Positions 24,856 through 33,512 of a stretch of 43,256 nt of DNA are shown here, piece by piece (positions within the stretch are counted from its first letter, which is position 1; each line of letters begins with the position of its first letter). The position numbers and the translations under genes are program-made. This stretch comes from Lachnospiraceae bacterium. GTDB taxonomy: Bacteria; Bacillota; Clostridia; Lachnospirales; Lachnospiraceae. Where the stretch lies: NCBI GenBank assembly GCA_015056795.1, contig SVFO01000007.1:112475-155730 (forward strand). The letters run 5' to 3'. Under the pieces are notes generated by a model. It did no database searches. It was not told where the DNA came from and saw nothing but the letters and a program-made list of their open reading frames with translations.

Positions 24856-24997
24856 ACTCGAGGGGCTCCCTTTGAATAACTCCCTTGCCATACGACTACC
24901 TCGAGGGGATGGTTTGGACAGTCTTTCTGGGTTTCAAGGTTAGCAGAAAGACTGTCCAAACCTAAGCCCCGAGTTTTTCTTCAGTCCAGCCCCGAGT
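24856..24997. repeat. Two nested palindromes in the DUF512-prs divergent region
   Basis: The inner element (24900-24973) has arms sharing 19 contiguous complementary bases (GGTTTGGACAGTCTTTCTG and its complement) plus a CTCG/CGAG tip, and is followed on the plus strand by TTTTT. The outer element is ACTCGAGGGGCT (24856-24867) with AGCCCCGAGT (24988-24997). The inner element belongs to the same family as the one downstream of prs. As it lies between divergent promoters, it is not an obvious terminator of either annotated gene. Confidence 0.75.
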
Positions 24998-25016
24998 ATA
25001 GTATACCCGAAATCTC

Positions 25017-25045
25017 TTGACGTGTCGATAGGGGAATGTTATAAA
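25017..25045 (+). promoter_or_regulatory. Sigma-A promoter of prs
   Basis: -35 TTGACG (25017-25022) and -10 TATAAA (25040-25045) with a 17-base spacer. The -10 ends only 18 bases before the ATG, so the predicted start (about 25052) falls inside the GGAGGT ribosome site. A second -10-like TATAGT at 24997-25002 has no good -35. Confidence 0.6.
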
Positions 25046-25063
25046 TAATTGGAGGTGAAAAAT

Positions 25064-26260
25064 ATGCCAGATTTGAGAGAATTAGAAAATGCCATGCCCG
25101 TTGCCCCCTTGAAAATTATTGCGCTTGCTTCTGCACAAAAGATGGGCCAGCGCATCAACAACTATATGGTGGAATTCCGCAAGAGCATTCATAACGACAA
25201 AGTGAAAAATGATCCTGCCTTCCATGGGTATTTTGAAAAAAATTATCTGGTGGACTTTGATACGCCCCGCTTTGGAAGCGGCGAAGGCAAGGCCGTTATC
25301 AATGAATCCATTCGCGGTAAGGACGTATTTATCCTGGTAGATGTCTGCAATCACAGCATCACCTATGAGATGAACGGCTATACAAATCATATGTCTCCAG
25401 ATGACCATTATCAGGACCTAAAGCGCGTGATCGCCGCAATTGCCGGCAAGGCTCATCGAATCAACGTCATTATGCCCTTCCTTTACGAGGGCCGTCAGCA
25501 TAAAAGAAACGGCCGAGAGTCCTTGGACTGTGCATACGCTCTTACGGAGCTTCGTGACATGGGCGTAAATAATCTGATCACCTTCGATGCCCACGATCCC
25601 CGCGTGCAAAACGCAACGCCGCTGACAGGATTTGATAACTTCCTGCCTCCCTATCAGTTTATCAAGGCATTGTTAAACGCCGAGATTGACCTGCTTGTGG
25701 ATAAGGATCATCTTTTGGTCATCAGCCCCGACGAAGGTGCTTTGGATCGTGCCATTTATTTTGCCAGCGTGCTTGGCGTTGACACTGGTATGTTCTATAA
25801 GCGTCGTGATTATTCCACGATCGTCAATGGCAAAAATCCTATCGTTGCTCATGAATTCCTTGGGGATAACATCGACGGAAAGGATATCATTATCATTGAT
25901 GACATGATTTCCTCCGGTGGAAGCATGCTGGATACGGCAAAGCAGCTAAAGGAAATGAACGCTCGCCGCGTATTCATTTGTACGACCTTCGGGTTGTTTA
26001 CCGATGGGCTCTCCTCCTTTGACAAGGCTTATGAAAACGGATATTTCGATAAGGTGATTACAACGGATTTGACCTACCTGCCGCCCGAGCTCTACACCAG
26101 ACCTTATTTTGTCGAGGCCGACATGAGCAAATTCATCGCCTCCATCATTGATTTTATGAATCACGACCTGTCTCTCGCAGGCGTTATGGCAACGACAGAT
26201 AAGATTCATTCCATTTTGGAGAGCTATAACAACCGCTCCAACATGGACATCCTCGAGTAA
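25064..26260 (+). CDS. prs: Ribose-phosphate pyrophosphokinase (long form)
   Basis: A 398-residue enzyme that makes PRPP from ribose-5-phosphate and ATP for nucleotide, histidine and tryptophan synthesis. The phosphoribosyl loop is IIIIDDMISSGGS at 275-287; the region around LITFDAHDPRVQNA (171-184) and VISPDEGALDRA (219-230) holds the metal and ATP contacts. It is about 80 residues longer than the classical 315-residue enzyme and lacks its exact N-terminal motif, matching the longer clostridial type. ATG at 25064 with GGAGGT 7 bases upstream; an in-frame TTG at 25049 is unlikely. Flanked on both sides by related palindromes. Confidence 0.93.
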   Translation: MPDLRELENAMPVAPLKIIALASAQKMGQRINNYMVEFRKSIHNDKVKNDPAFHGYFEKNYLVDFDTPRFGSGEGKAVINESIRGKDVFILVDVCNHSITYEMNGYTNHMSPDDHYQDLKRVIAAIAGKAHRINVIMPFLYEGRQHKRNGRESLDCAYALTELRDMGVNNLITFDAHDPRVQNATPLTGFDNFLPPYQFIKALLNAEIDLLVDKDHLLVISPDEGALDRAIYFASVLGVDTGMFYKRRDYSTIVNGKNPIVAHEFLGDNIDGKDIIIIDDMISSGGSMLDTAKQLKEMNARRVFICTTFGLFTDGLSSFDKAYENGYFDKVITTDLTYLPPELYTRPYFVEADMSKFIASIIDFMNHDLSLAGVMATTDKIHSILESYNNRSNMDILE

Positions 26261-26281
26261 GCATCCATTATCACATAAAAC

Positions 26282-26517
26282 CAGACCTACTTTCCGTCTT
26301 ACAAAATGTCGTTAGGTTAAGCATTTCAATTTCCTCGAGGGGAAGGTTTGGATTGTCTTTCCTTAGCGTGCCCTACGGCACGTCCCTCACTTCGATCGGG
26401 ATCGCAAGCAAAGCTTGCGACATGGTCTAAAGTCTACCAGAAAGACAATCCAAACCCAGTCCCGAGTTTTTTAAATCCTTAACTTAACGACATTTCAACG
26501 AAAGAGGTCTGTTTTTT
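26282..26517. terminator. Nested palindromic bidirectional terminator between prs and the histidine kinase
   Basis: Three concentric inverted repeats. Outer: CAGACCT (26282-26288) with AGGTCTG (26505-26511), followed by TTTTTT on the plus strand and preceded by AAAA. Middle: TGTCGTTAGGTTAAG (26307-26321) with its near-complement (26478-26492). Inner: 26334-26361 with 26440-26466, the same CTCGAGGGG...GGTTTGGA family as upstream of prs. The inner loop holds two small hairpins, CGTGCC/GGCACG and CGCAAGC/GCTTGCG. It would end both prs and the convergent kinase transcript. Confidence 0.75.
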
Positions 26518-29185
26518 ATTTTTCCTTCCAAAGAGGAAATTCCATTTTTACCTTGAAAAGATCTGCATCCAATTGAATTTCAAAATTTCCTCCCAGGACA
26601 TTGGTCAGACTCTTTGCAATGTAAAGGCCAAGTCCGCTTCCTTCCGTGCTTCGCGAGCTGTCGCCACGAATAAAACGCTCCGTCAGCTCGTCCGCGTGAA
26701 TGTTCATCTGTGCACGGGATACATTTTTGATCTTCATGACAACCTTCGAATCCTCGACAACATTCACTTCTGCATAAACCCTGGTGCCCTCCATGGCATA
26801 TTTGCAAATGTTATTGAAAAGATTTTCCATGACGCGCCACATTCTACGGCTGTCCGCATAAATCAGGCACGGCTTCTCATCAATCTCAGCTACCATGCTA
26901 AGCTTTGCAGCCTCCAGCTTTTCGGAAAGCTCACCAATGGTTTGCTTTAGCAGCTCTCCAAGATTTAATACCTCCATGTTCAGGGTAATGTTTCCTGAAG
27001 ATATCTTGGAGGCTTCCACAAGGTCATCCGTCAAATCCTTTAATCTCTGAGATTTCCCCACCAAAATTTCCACATAGTTTCTGGCCTGTGGATCCTGAAT
27101 ATTGGATCTCTTTAGTAGATCCACATAGTTAATGATCGAGGTTAGCGGTGTTTTTAAGTCATGCGAGACATTAGTGATCAAGTCCGATTTCAACCGTTCA
27201 TCCTTGACACTCGTCTTTACAGCATTATCGATGCCTTCTCCAATATTATTGACTGCATCGGCCAAAAACTTATTCATGCCATGAAGGTTTGCCGTTTCCA
27301 GCTTATATTCAACTTCTCCTGAACGAATACGCCCGATGCCATTGATAATATCGTTAAATTCTGCATTTCTCTTGAATAGTCGAACGCCTACGGCAATATC
27401 TAAGATCAGGACAAATATGATGATCATCGCCTTCCACAGAGATCCTCGAAGCATGACAATACCTATGATGGAAAGTGTATTGAGCATCAAGAAAATCAAA
27501 TACGGAAGCAGCACACTAATCACGGAATTCTGATGCGCCATGACCGTCTCAAACAGTCCATAGAGTGCATTGATTAAGATGCGCAGCAGACTATCCCGAT
27601 AAATGTTCAGTGATTTCAACCGTCTAACAAGGCTATACCAAAGCAGGCAAAGCAGAACACTAAAGAAAAATCCCGCCAAAGCATAATAGCCATATTGATA
27701 CAACAGATTCTTAACACCGCTACTTCCAAGGCTTATTCGCTTCTCATAGATTTCCAGCGTAATCTGCCGTAAATACTTAGCGACCCAATAGGTACCAAAT
27801 CCAAACCCGCCAATCATGGCCAAAAAGAGCTCTGTCCAGATCTTATCAAAGGCATTGAGGTAATGCTTTATGCCTCCGTCTTCAGTAAAGGAAACACCAG
27901 CCGTAACGGTTAAATACAACAGCAATCCGATCCAGATCAATATCAACGTAATTAATGCCGTAAGAATGCCAGCTGTTTTCGGAACGATGCTCTCATACAT
28001 TTCCCTGGCAACATAAAATGCATCCTCACTGCTTTCATAATCCGTATCCAGGAAAATCCAAATATAAACATCCTCCAAATTAGGATAATGGGCTGCACGT
28101 AAAAGCTCATATACGTTTGCCTCCGTCAAGCCGACGCTTCCCATAATTTCCAGGTTGTTAGGATAATAAATCAAATAGCTTACATTTTCTTCAAAGGCTT
28201 CGGTAAGGCTTTCGTCCTCCATTTCTGCCATGTCAGAGACATTCGTGAAGGTTACCTTTTTCCCCTCTTCATTTTTCATGCGAACAACATACTTAAGGTT
28301 GCTTCGTCCCTCTGCATATAGCTTTGCACAGCTCTGATATAATTCATAGCTTTCCGCAAGCATTACACAGGTGTCAGCAACATTCCTCTGTAGCTGGACA
28401 TAGTCCGGCCAGCTGTCAACCAGATCATAGAGCTGCGTCTGATGATCCATGGTGGCATAACGACAAATTAAGGAATTGACATACACCGTAAGATTTCCGT
28501 CATCCTCCTTGTTTAAGGTAATCCCTTCCGACACCTTTCCCATGATATAGGAAAAGGCCATATCCTCGAGCTGACCCTCCGTCAACTCGCCCATCTTTGC
28601 CATGATCTCAGGATATTTCTCATATAATTCAGCTCGGCTAAGATTCTGGTTTTCATTCTCATGATACCCAGTAAACTCCAAATTTCCGTACTCATCCAAA
28701 GCAAAATTCTCTGGAATACAGGCTTCCTGATAGTAATTGACAAACTCAGAAAGACTCATGATTCGATTTTTATATTCCAAGCCATAACGGCACCAAATGA
28801 TCAAATCCTCCAGCTTATATCTCGCCGTCACGGTTCCATAATTCTTTCCCTGCGTACCATAGCGATTCATAAAGGCAGTGACGTCAATGATCTTCGCAGG
28901 GTCAAAGCTTCCCTGAGTCTCCAGTTGATCCTGAATGATTCCGAGACGAATGACGTCGCTGATCGCCGTTTTAAAAAGATCATCAAAAACCTCCGATTCC
29001 TCGAAGGAGGTCTTCTGCGTCAGCGGATCTAAGGAATAGGTTTTCTGACCATTCATTGTCGTAACGGTCAAAAAGGAGTTCAACAAAATGCCCGCGGAAA
29101 GCGCCATAACCAGAGCTGCCACAACATGCTGTATCAGCCCTAGTCCCAATCTCTTAAATAAAATCGCGCTCTTGCCCTTCTTCAC
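26516..29185 (-). CDS. Sensor histidine kinase with large extracytoplasmic domain
   Basis: An 889-residue kinase. A membrane helix at about 16-37 is followed by a roughly 360-residue outer domain of unknown fold (38-403), then a bundle of about five further helices (404-428, 452-470, 500-520, 556-577, 583-603). A HAMP-like linker leads to the dimerisation helix with phospho-acceptor H675 in NVSHDLKTP. The ATPase domain has N788/N791 in ENLFNNICKYA, and GSGLGLYIAKSL. The start is GTG at 29185 after GGGG. It lies 11 bases after its response regulator. The signal is unknown; the outer domain is tyrosine- and acid-rich. Confidence 0.93.
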   Translation of the reverse strand: MKKGKSAILFKRLGLGLIQHVVAALVMALSAGILLNSFLTVTTMNGQKTYSLDPLTQKTSFEESEVFDDLFKTAISDVIRLGIIQDQLETQGSFDPAKIIDVTAFMNRYGTQGKNYGTVTARYKLEDLIIWCRYGLEYKNRIMSLSEFVNYYQEACIPENFALDEYGNLEFTGYHENENQNLSRAELYEKYPEIMAKMGELTEGQLEDMAFSYIMGKVSEGITLNKEDDGNLTVYVNSLICRYATMDHQTQLYDLVDSWPDYVQLQRNVADTCVMLAESYELYQSCAKLYAEGRSNLKYVVRMKNEEGKKVTFTNVSDMAEMEDESLTEAFEENVSYLIYYPNNLEIMGSVGLTEANVYELLRAAHYPNLEDVYIWIFLDTDYESSEDAFYVAREMYESIVPKTAGILTALITLILIWIGLLLYLTVTAGVSFTEDGGIKHYLNAFDKIWTELFLAMIGGFGFGTYWVAKYLRQITLEIYEKRISLGSSGVKNLLYQYGYYALAGFFFSVLLCLLWYSLVRRLKSLNIYRDSLLRILINALYGLFETVMAHQNSVISVLLPYLIFLMLNTLSIIGIVMLRGSLWKAMIIIFVLILDIAVGVRLFKRNAEFNDIINGIGRIRSGEVEYKLETANLHGMNKFLADAVNNIGEGIDNAVKTSVKDERLKSDLITNVSHDLKTPLTSIINYVDLLKRSNIQDPQARNYVEILVGKSQRLKDLTDDLVEASKISSGNITLNMEVLNLGELLKQTIGELSEKLEAAKLSMVAEIDEKPCLIYADSRRMWRVMENLFNNICKYAMEGTRVYAEVNVVEDSKVVMKIKNVSRAQMNIHADELTERFIRGDSSRSTEGSGLGLYIAKSLTNVLGGNFEIQLDADLFKVKMEFPLWKEK

Positions 29186-29196
29186 CTGTTTGCCCC

Positions 29197-29892
29197 TTAC
29201 TGTTCAAAGTCAATTTTGTATCCGACGCCCCAAACAACCTTTAAGTATTTTGGCTCTCTTGGATTGATTTCAATCTTTTCCCGAATGTGACGAATGTGTA
29301 CGGCCACCGTATTATCAACGCCAATGGCCTCTTCATTCCAAATGCTTTCATAAATCTCATTGATGGAGAAAACCTTACCCTGATTCTTTACAAGGAGTAA
29401 TAAAATACTATATTCTATCGGGGTCAACTTTACAGGCTCTCCGTCTACAAATACCTGTTTATTCTCATCAAAGATGCTGAGTCCGCCTACCTGATACTGC
29501 GTTTTTCCTTCTCCATTTGCAGAACCTAAAGAGGTATATCTACGAAGGTTCGACTTCACTCTTGCAACAAGCTCCAGCGGATTAAAGGGCTTTGTCACAT
29601 AATCATCCGCACCCACGTTCAAGCCCAGAATCTTATCCGCATCCTCAGATTTCGCTGATAAAATAATAATGGGAATGCTACTGTATTCGCGAATTTTCAA
29701 GGTTGCGCGAATGCCATCCAGCTTTGGCATCATTACGTCCATAATGAGAAGCTGTACGTCATTGTGACCCAATAGCTCCAAAGCTTGTTCTCCATCATAT
29801 GCCTTTAGGATTTTATATCCTTCCTGACTTAAATAGATCTCTATGGCATCTACAATTTCCTTGTCATCATCACATACTAAAATCTGCGTCAT
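29197..29892 (-). CDS. OmpR-family response regulator
   Basis: A 231-residue two-domain regulator. The receiver domain has the acidic pair DDD at 8-10, phospho-acceptor D52 in LLIMDVMMP, and the lysine in VTKPF. The C-terminal winged-helix domain has LTPIEYSILLLLV and the recognition helix VAVHIRHIREKIE, ending VWGVGYKIDFEQ. ATG behind GGGGGAG that overlaps the pgeF stop region. It forms a pair with the histidine kinase downstream. Target genes are not evident. Confidence 0.95.
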   Translation of the reverse strand: MTQILVCDDDKEIVDAIEIYLSQEGYKILKAYDGEQALELLGHNDVQLLIMDVMMPKLDGIRATLKIREYSSIPIIILSAKSEDADKILGLNVGADDYVTKPFNPLELVARVKSNLRRYTSLGSANGEGKTQYQVGGLSIFDENKQVFVDGEPVKLTPIEYSILLLLVKNQGKVFSINEIYESIWNEEAIGVDNTVAVHIRHIREKIEINPREPKYLKVVWGVGYKIDFEQ

Positions 29893-29904
29893 GCTCTTCT
29901 CCCC

Positions 29905-30861
29905 CTAATCCTTAAGCTTTAAGAATGCCCCCATGTTACCGCGTTTTCCCTGACTCGCCCTGTGGGAAAACAAAAGACTTGCATTGTGTGCCGTACAAAG
30001 ATCTGTTACGTCGATATTCTCCAGCTTGACGCCAGCACGCTTTAGCAGGATCAAATTTGTCAGCCATAGATCCAGCTGGTATTTTCCAGGCCCCTTTCCT
30101 TCTTCCAAGATCTGTCGAAGCCCCTGTTTTCCCTGCATGGGATAGCTTCCGCTCTCCTGAATTTCCTTTCGATCCTTTTCATCCTCACCAATGGCCTCCC
30201 GAAAAGCCTTAGCCACCGTCTCGTCAACCTCATAACAGCTTTGGCAGATGGAGGGTCCAATCGCCGCGATCAGATCCTTCGGATTCGTTCCAAACTCGTC
30301 CCTCATCCGTTCCACCATTTTTCCAGCCATATTGGCGACCGTTCCGCGCCAACCAGAATGTGCCAGTCCGATGGCCTTTCTTACGGGATCCACGAAATAA
30401 ATGGGAACGCAATCTGCCGTATAGGCTGCCAGAATGATGCCTCGCTCCTTTGTCACCAATCCGTCAATATCATCATAATTTGGTGCTATCCATGCAACCT
30501 TTCCGCGATCTTCCTCCGTGACCGTCCGAATATTCGTCGTGTGTGTTTGCACCGTACCCGTGACATCCTCCACGCGCCCATGCAGAAGGCTCGCCACCCT
30601 TCGATAATTCTCCACGACATTTTCCTTTTGATCTCCAAGCTTTACGCTAAAATTCATAGTGGAAAACTGTCCTGAGCTTACGCCTCCCGCCCTTGTGGTA
30701 AACAGATGCTGAACAGCTTCGCAGGCCTCTAGCTTTGGAAACGTCAGAAATGGTATTTGTTCACGATATTGCAGGCGCAGAACCGCCCCCTGCAGCCTTT
30801 TATCGCGCTGAAAATGCATGTGAAGTTGATCTTCCCAGTTTTCTATGTCAAAGCCTTGCAT
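29905..30861 (-). CDS. pgeF: Purine nucleoside phosphorylase / laccase-domain protein (PgeF/YfiH type)
   Basis: A 318-residue protein of the former laccase-domain (DUF152) family. Members are multi-substrate purine nucleoside phosphorylase/adenosine deaminase enzymes, and PgeF of E. coli corrects misbuilt peptidoglycan precursors. Metal-site motifs are VQTHTTN, YTADCVPIYF, LAHSGWRGT and GPSICQSCYEVD; the last motif, LCTAHN, and SHRASQGKRG end the fold. About 30 extra residues sit before the core and about 25 acidic/basic residues are inserted after VAKAFREAIGE. ATG after GAGAGGA. It heads a likely pgeF-RR-HK unit. Confidence 0.85.
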   Translation of the reverse strand: MQGFDIENWEDQLHMHFQRDKRLQGAVLRLQYREQIPFLTFPKLEACEAVQHLFTTRAGGVSSGQFSTMNFSVKLGDQKENVVENYRRVASLLHGRVEDVTGTVQTHTTNIRTVTEEDRGKVAWIAPNYDDIDGLVTKERGIILAAYTADCVPIYFVDPVRKAIGLAHSGWRGTVANMAGKMVERMRDEFGTNPKDLIAAIGPSICQSCYEVDETVAKAFREAIGEDEKDRKEIQESGSYPMQGKQGLRQILEEGKGPGKYQLDLWLTNLILLKRAGVKLENIDVTDLCTAHNASLLFSHRASQGKRGNMGAFLKLKD

Positions 30862-30884
30862 GCAAACTATGTCCTCTCATAAAA

Positions 30885-31253
30885 TCAATATCGCGCACTG
30901 CCATAATGATGCGGAAAAGCGTTTTGAATCCAAGTAACCTTTTCTCCTCGAATGGCAATGACGTCATAACGCACGCTGGTTCCGTCTCCCAGGCCATGTA
31001 GTACCCGATAATAGTCCGCTACCTTGCATATACGTTTCTGCTTGGTAAGCCCCACTGCTTCCTGCGGGGCTCCCATCTCATCCGTACTACGATATTTTAC
31101 CTCACAAAATACCAAATATTCCCCGTGCCTTGCAATTAAGTCAATCTCGCCATGTCTTGAACGGAAATTTCGCTCCAAAATCCTTGCGCCATGCTTTACC
31201 AGCCAATCCGCAGCGATATTCTCTTTGTCCGTACCGATTTGTCTTTTATTGAT
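30885..31253 (-). CDS. yraN: YraN (UPF0102) family endonuclease-like protein, start codon uncertain
   Basis: An endonuclease-fold protein of unknown role. The core reads ILERNFRSRHGEIDLIA and LVFCEVKYRSTDEMG, with the GEIDLI and EVKYR acidic/lysine pairs of restriction-like folds. The conserved N-terminal helix, NKRQIGTDKENIAADWLVKHGA, is encoded upstream of the first ordinary start (a TTG at 31178) and has no ATG, GTG or TTG of its own. The chosen end, 31253, is an ATC codon just before NKRQIG. The frame continues without a stop up to the rnhB amber codon at 31283-31281, in the same frame as rnhB. Start is therefore an open question; the family call is sound. Confidence 0.75.
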   Translation of the reverse strand: MNKRQIGTDKENIAADWLVKHGARILERNFRSRHGEIDLIARHGEYLVFCEVKYRSTDEMGAPQEAVGLTKQKRICKVADYYRVLHGLGDGTSVRYDVIAIRGEKVTWIQNAFPHHYGSARY

Positions 31254-31280
31254 GCCTTCCTGTTCCGTCGTCCCTTCCCC

Positions 31281-31946
31281 CTAGACATAATTCTTGATAA
31301 AGCTCTTGCGGTGAATGGGAGTCGGTCCATATTTTTTCAAAGCTTCAATATGATCCTTCGTCCCATAGCCCTTGTTTTTCGCAAACTGAAATTCTGGATA
31401 GAGCTTATCATATTCACGAAGCATGCGATCCCTCGTCACCTTCGCCATAATGCTTGCAGCGCCAATGGAAGCGCTCTTTGCGTCTCCTTTTATTATCTTC
31501 ACCTGCGGAATTTCTACCTTAGGGATGATGACGGCATCATTCAACAACAGGTCAGGCGTTACGCCAAGCCCAGCAATGGCTTGTCTCATGGCTTCATAGG
31601 TTGCCTGCAAAATGTTAATCTCATCAATTCGTTTTTCCGAAGCAGACCCTACCGCCCAGGCAATCGCCTTCTCACGGATGACGTCGTACAATTCTTCCCT
31701 TTTCGCCTCGGAAAGCTTTTTGGAATCATTGATATATAAAATATCACAGTCCTTGGGAAGAATGACAGCACCTGCCACGACAGGGCCTACCCAAGGGCCT
31801 CTGCCCGCCTCATCAATGCCGCAAATCAGCTGATAATCCTGATATTCCCTTTCATAGGCAAAAAGCGCGTACATGCGCTCCTTTTCCTTCTCCAGCGCCT
31901 CCATCTTTTTCTTAAGCCGCTCTGCCTCTTTTTCTGCCTTTCCCAT
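31281..31946 (-). CDS. rnhB: Ribonuclease HII
   Basis: A 221-residue RNase HII that cuts the RNA strand of RNA-DNA hybrids and removes single ribonucleotides. The active site has D and E in GIDEAGRGPWVGP, D in LLLND, and D in MAKVTRDR. The end is the usual KYGPTPIHRKSF. A 40-residue N-terminal coiled-coil-like extension rich in Lys and Glu (KEAERLKKKMEALEKEKER) precedes the core, as in some Firmicutes. The stop is UAG and the next frame (yraN) follows in phase. Confidence 0.95.
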   Translation of the reverse strand: MGKAEKEAERLKKKMEALEKEKERMYALFAYEREYQDYQLICGIDEAGRGPWVGPVVAGAVILPKDCDILYINDSKKLSEAKREELYDVIREKAIAWAVGSASEKRIDEINILQATYEAMRQAIAGLGVTPDLLLNDAVIIPKVEIPQVKIIKGDAKSASIGAASIMAKVTRDRMLREYDKLYPEFQFAKNKGYGTKDHIEALKKYGPTPIHRKSFIKNYV

Positions 31947-31966
31947 GCCAGTATCCCTTCACTCAC

Positions 31967-32566
31967 TTACTTTTTCTTTTGTATGCCGCCAAACTTGTTC
32001 AGTGGCCATATTCTGATCCATGCACGCCCGATAATCTGTTTTTTATGAATATTGCCTATCTGTTTATCCCTGCTGTCTCCGCTGTTATTTCGGTTATCAC
32101 CCATGACAAAATATTCATCCTCACCGAGCTGCACCTCCTGTGCCGCGCGGCCTCGTTTGTCAGCCTGGATGACCTCCTTCCCATAGCCCTCGTACAATTT
32201 CTCTCCATTGATAAGTATGGTACCATCTTCTTCAATCTGAACCGTTTCTCCGGGAAGTCCTATAATTCTTTTGATGTAAAGCGTCTTTTTATCATTTTTA
32301 AAGGGCTGCAAAACAATAATTTCAAAGCGCTTCGGCTCACGAAAACGATAGGATAATTTGTCAACCATCAGGTTTTCGCCATTATACAGCGTTGGCTCCA
32401 TGGATTCACCATCCACCTGCGTCCTCTGCACGACAAACATGACAATCAATATGGCCGCGAGCAATACGCCTGCAAAATAAAGAATGGTATTGATTACTTC
32501 TTTTATGACGTCCTTTGTGGTTAATTCCTTTTTTTCTTCCACATTTTCTACAGCCTCTGTTCTCAT
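31967..32566 (-). CDS. lepB: Type I signal peptidase (first of two)
   Basis: A 199-residue signal peptidase that removes signal peptides from exported proteins at the membrane. A cytosolic acidic N-terminus precedes one helix (about 27-47). Catalytic S55 is in DGESMEPT and K99 in YIKRIIGLPGE, followed by GDNRNNSGDSR. The ATG at 32566 overlaps the rbgA stop as ATGA and has GGAGGT 9 bases upstream; another ATG nine bases earlier lies too close to that site. Sits in the usual rplS-lepB-rbgA-rnhB neighbourhood. Confidence 0.95.
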   Translation of the reverse strand: MRTEAVENVEEKKELTTKDVIKEVINTILYFAGVLLAAILIVMFVVQRTQVDGESMEPTLYNGENLMVDKLSYRFREPKRFEIIVLQPFKNDKKTLYIKRIIGLPGETVQIEEDGTILINGEKLYEGYGKEVIQADKRGRAAQEVQLGEDEYFVMGDNRNNSGDSRDKQIGNIHKKQIIGRAWIRIWPLNKFGGIQKKK

Positions 32567-33423
32567 TTCTGACATACCTCCAAAGTCATTCTGCCAATCC
32601 TGCCATTTCTAAAATCCTCGATCAAGATGCTGGCAGCCTTTTCTAAATCCAAAACCTCACCCTTGCCATAGCATTTACGGCTCTTAGCAACACGCTCCAA
32701 AAGCTCGCTTAAGGGTCCATCCTCTTCGATTTGATAACGCTCCGCCAAAGCGCCTGGATACAGCTCTCGCACGCATTCCAAAAGCTCCATGGCAAGCTCT
32801 TCCAAAACTAAAATCTCATCATTGACGGAACCAATCAAGGCCAGATGAATTCCAACCATTTTGTCATCAAACTTCGGCCATAGAATACCCGGCGTATCCA
32901 AAAGCTCTAAGTTCTTTCCCATGCGAATCCATTGCTTTCCCTTGGTTACGCCAGGCTTGTTTCCCGTCTTCGTGCAAGCCTTGCCAGCAAACGCATTGAT
33001 AAAGGTGGATTTTCCAACATTGGGAATGCCTACCACCATGGCGCGAATCGGACGATTCACGATTCCGCGCTTCTTGTCCTTCTCAATCTTTTCCTTACAA
33101 GCCTTCTCCACCAGACCTCGAATGTTTTTTACGCCCGCACCCGTTTTCGCATTGATCTCGAGAACATGCGCACCCTTCGCTTCAAAATATTGCATCCACC
33201 GCTTATTTTCCTTGGGATCGGCAAGGTCTGATTTATTGAGCAGAATAATTCTGCTTTTATTTTTTGCCAAATCGTCAATGTCAGGGTTACGACTGCTCAA
33301 GGGGATGCGCGCATCCAATACCTCAATCACAAGGTCGATCAGGATCATGTTCTCCTGCATCATCCTCTTGGCCTTTGTCATATGCCCAGGATACCAATTG
33401 ACGTTCATCTTTTCATTGCTCAT
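32563..33423 (-). CDS. rbgA: Ribosome biogenesis GTPase RbgA (YlqF)
   Basis: A 286-residue circularly permuted GTPase required for late 50S assembly. The G4 motif NKSD comes first (IILLNKSDLAD), then the G1 motif GIPNVGKST, then G3 as DTPGILWPK. The N-terminal WYPGHMTKAKRMM is the family signature. The C-terminal helical domain ends NGRIGRMTLE. ATG start with a weak ribosome site; the ATG at codon 6 is an alternative. Its stop overlaps the next gene's start. Confidence 0.95.
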   Translation of the reverse strand: MSNEKMNVNWYPGHMTKAKRMMQENMILIDLVIEVLDARIPLSSRNPDIDDLAKNKSRIILLNKSDLADPKENKRWMQYFEAKGAHVLEINAKTGAGVKNIRGLVEKACKEKIEKDKKRGIVNRPIRAMVVGIPNVGKSTFINAFAGKACTKTGNKPGVTKGKQWIRMGKNLELLDTPGILWPKFDDKMVGIHLALIGSVNDEILVLEELAMELLECVRELYPGALAERYQIEEDGPLSELLERVAKSRKCYGKGEVLDLEKAASILIEDFRNGRIGRMTLEVCQK

Positions 33424-33512
33424 ACAAACTTCCGTCCTTCATTCTAGTATGGAATCATTTCTGGCTCGTAAGCCCTTCATCCGCTGATCAATTTCCTTCA
33501 TCCAATCCCGAC

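Noticed and set aside
24759..24959. Small minus-strand frame overlapping the palindromes and the DUF512 start
   Set aside because: It covers inverted-repeat sequence and reads as basic, tryptophan-rich nonsense; no ribosome site.
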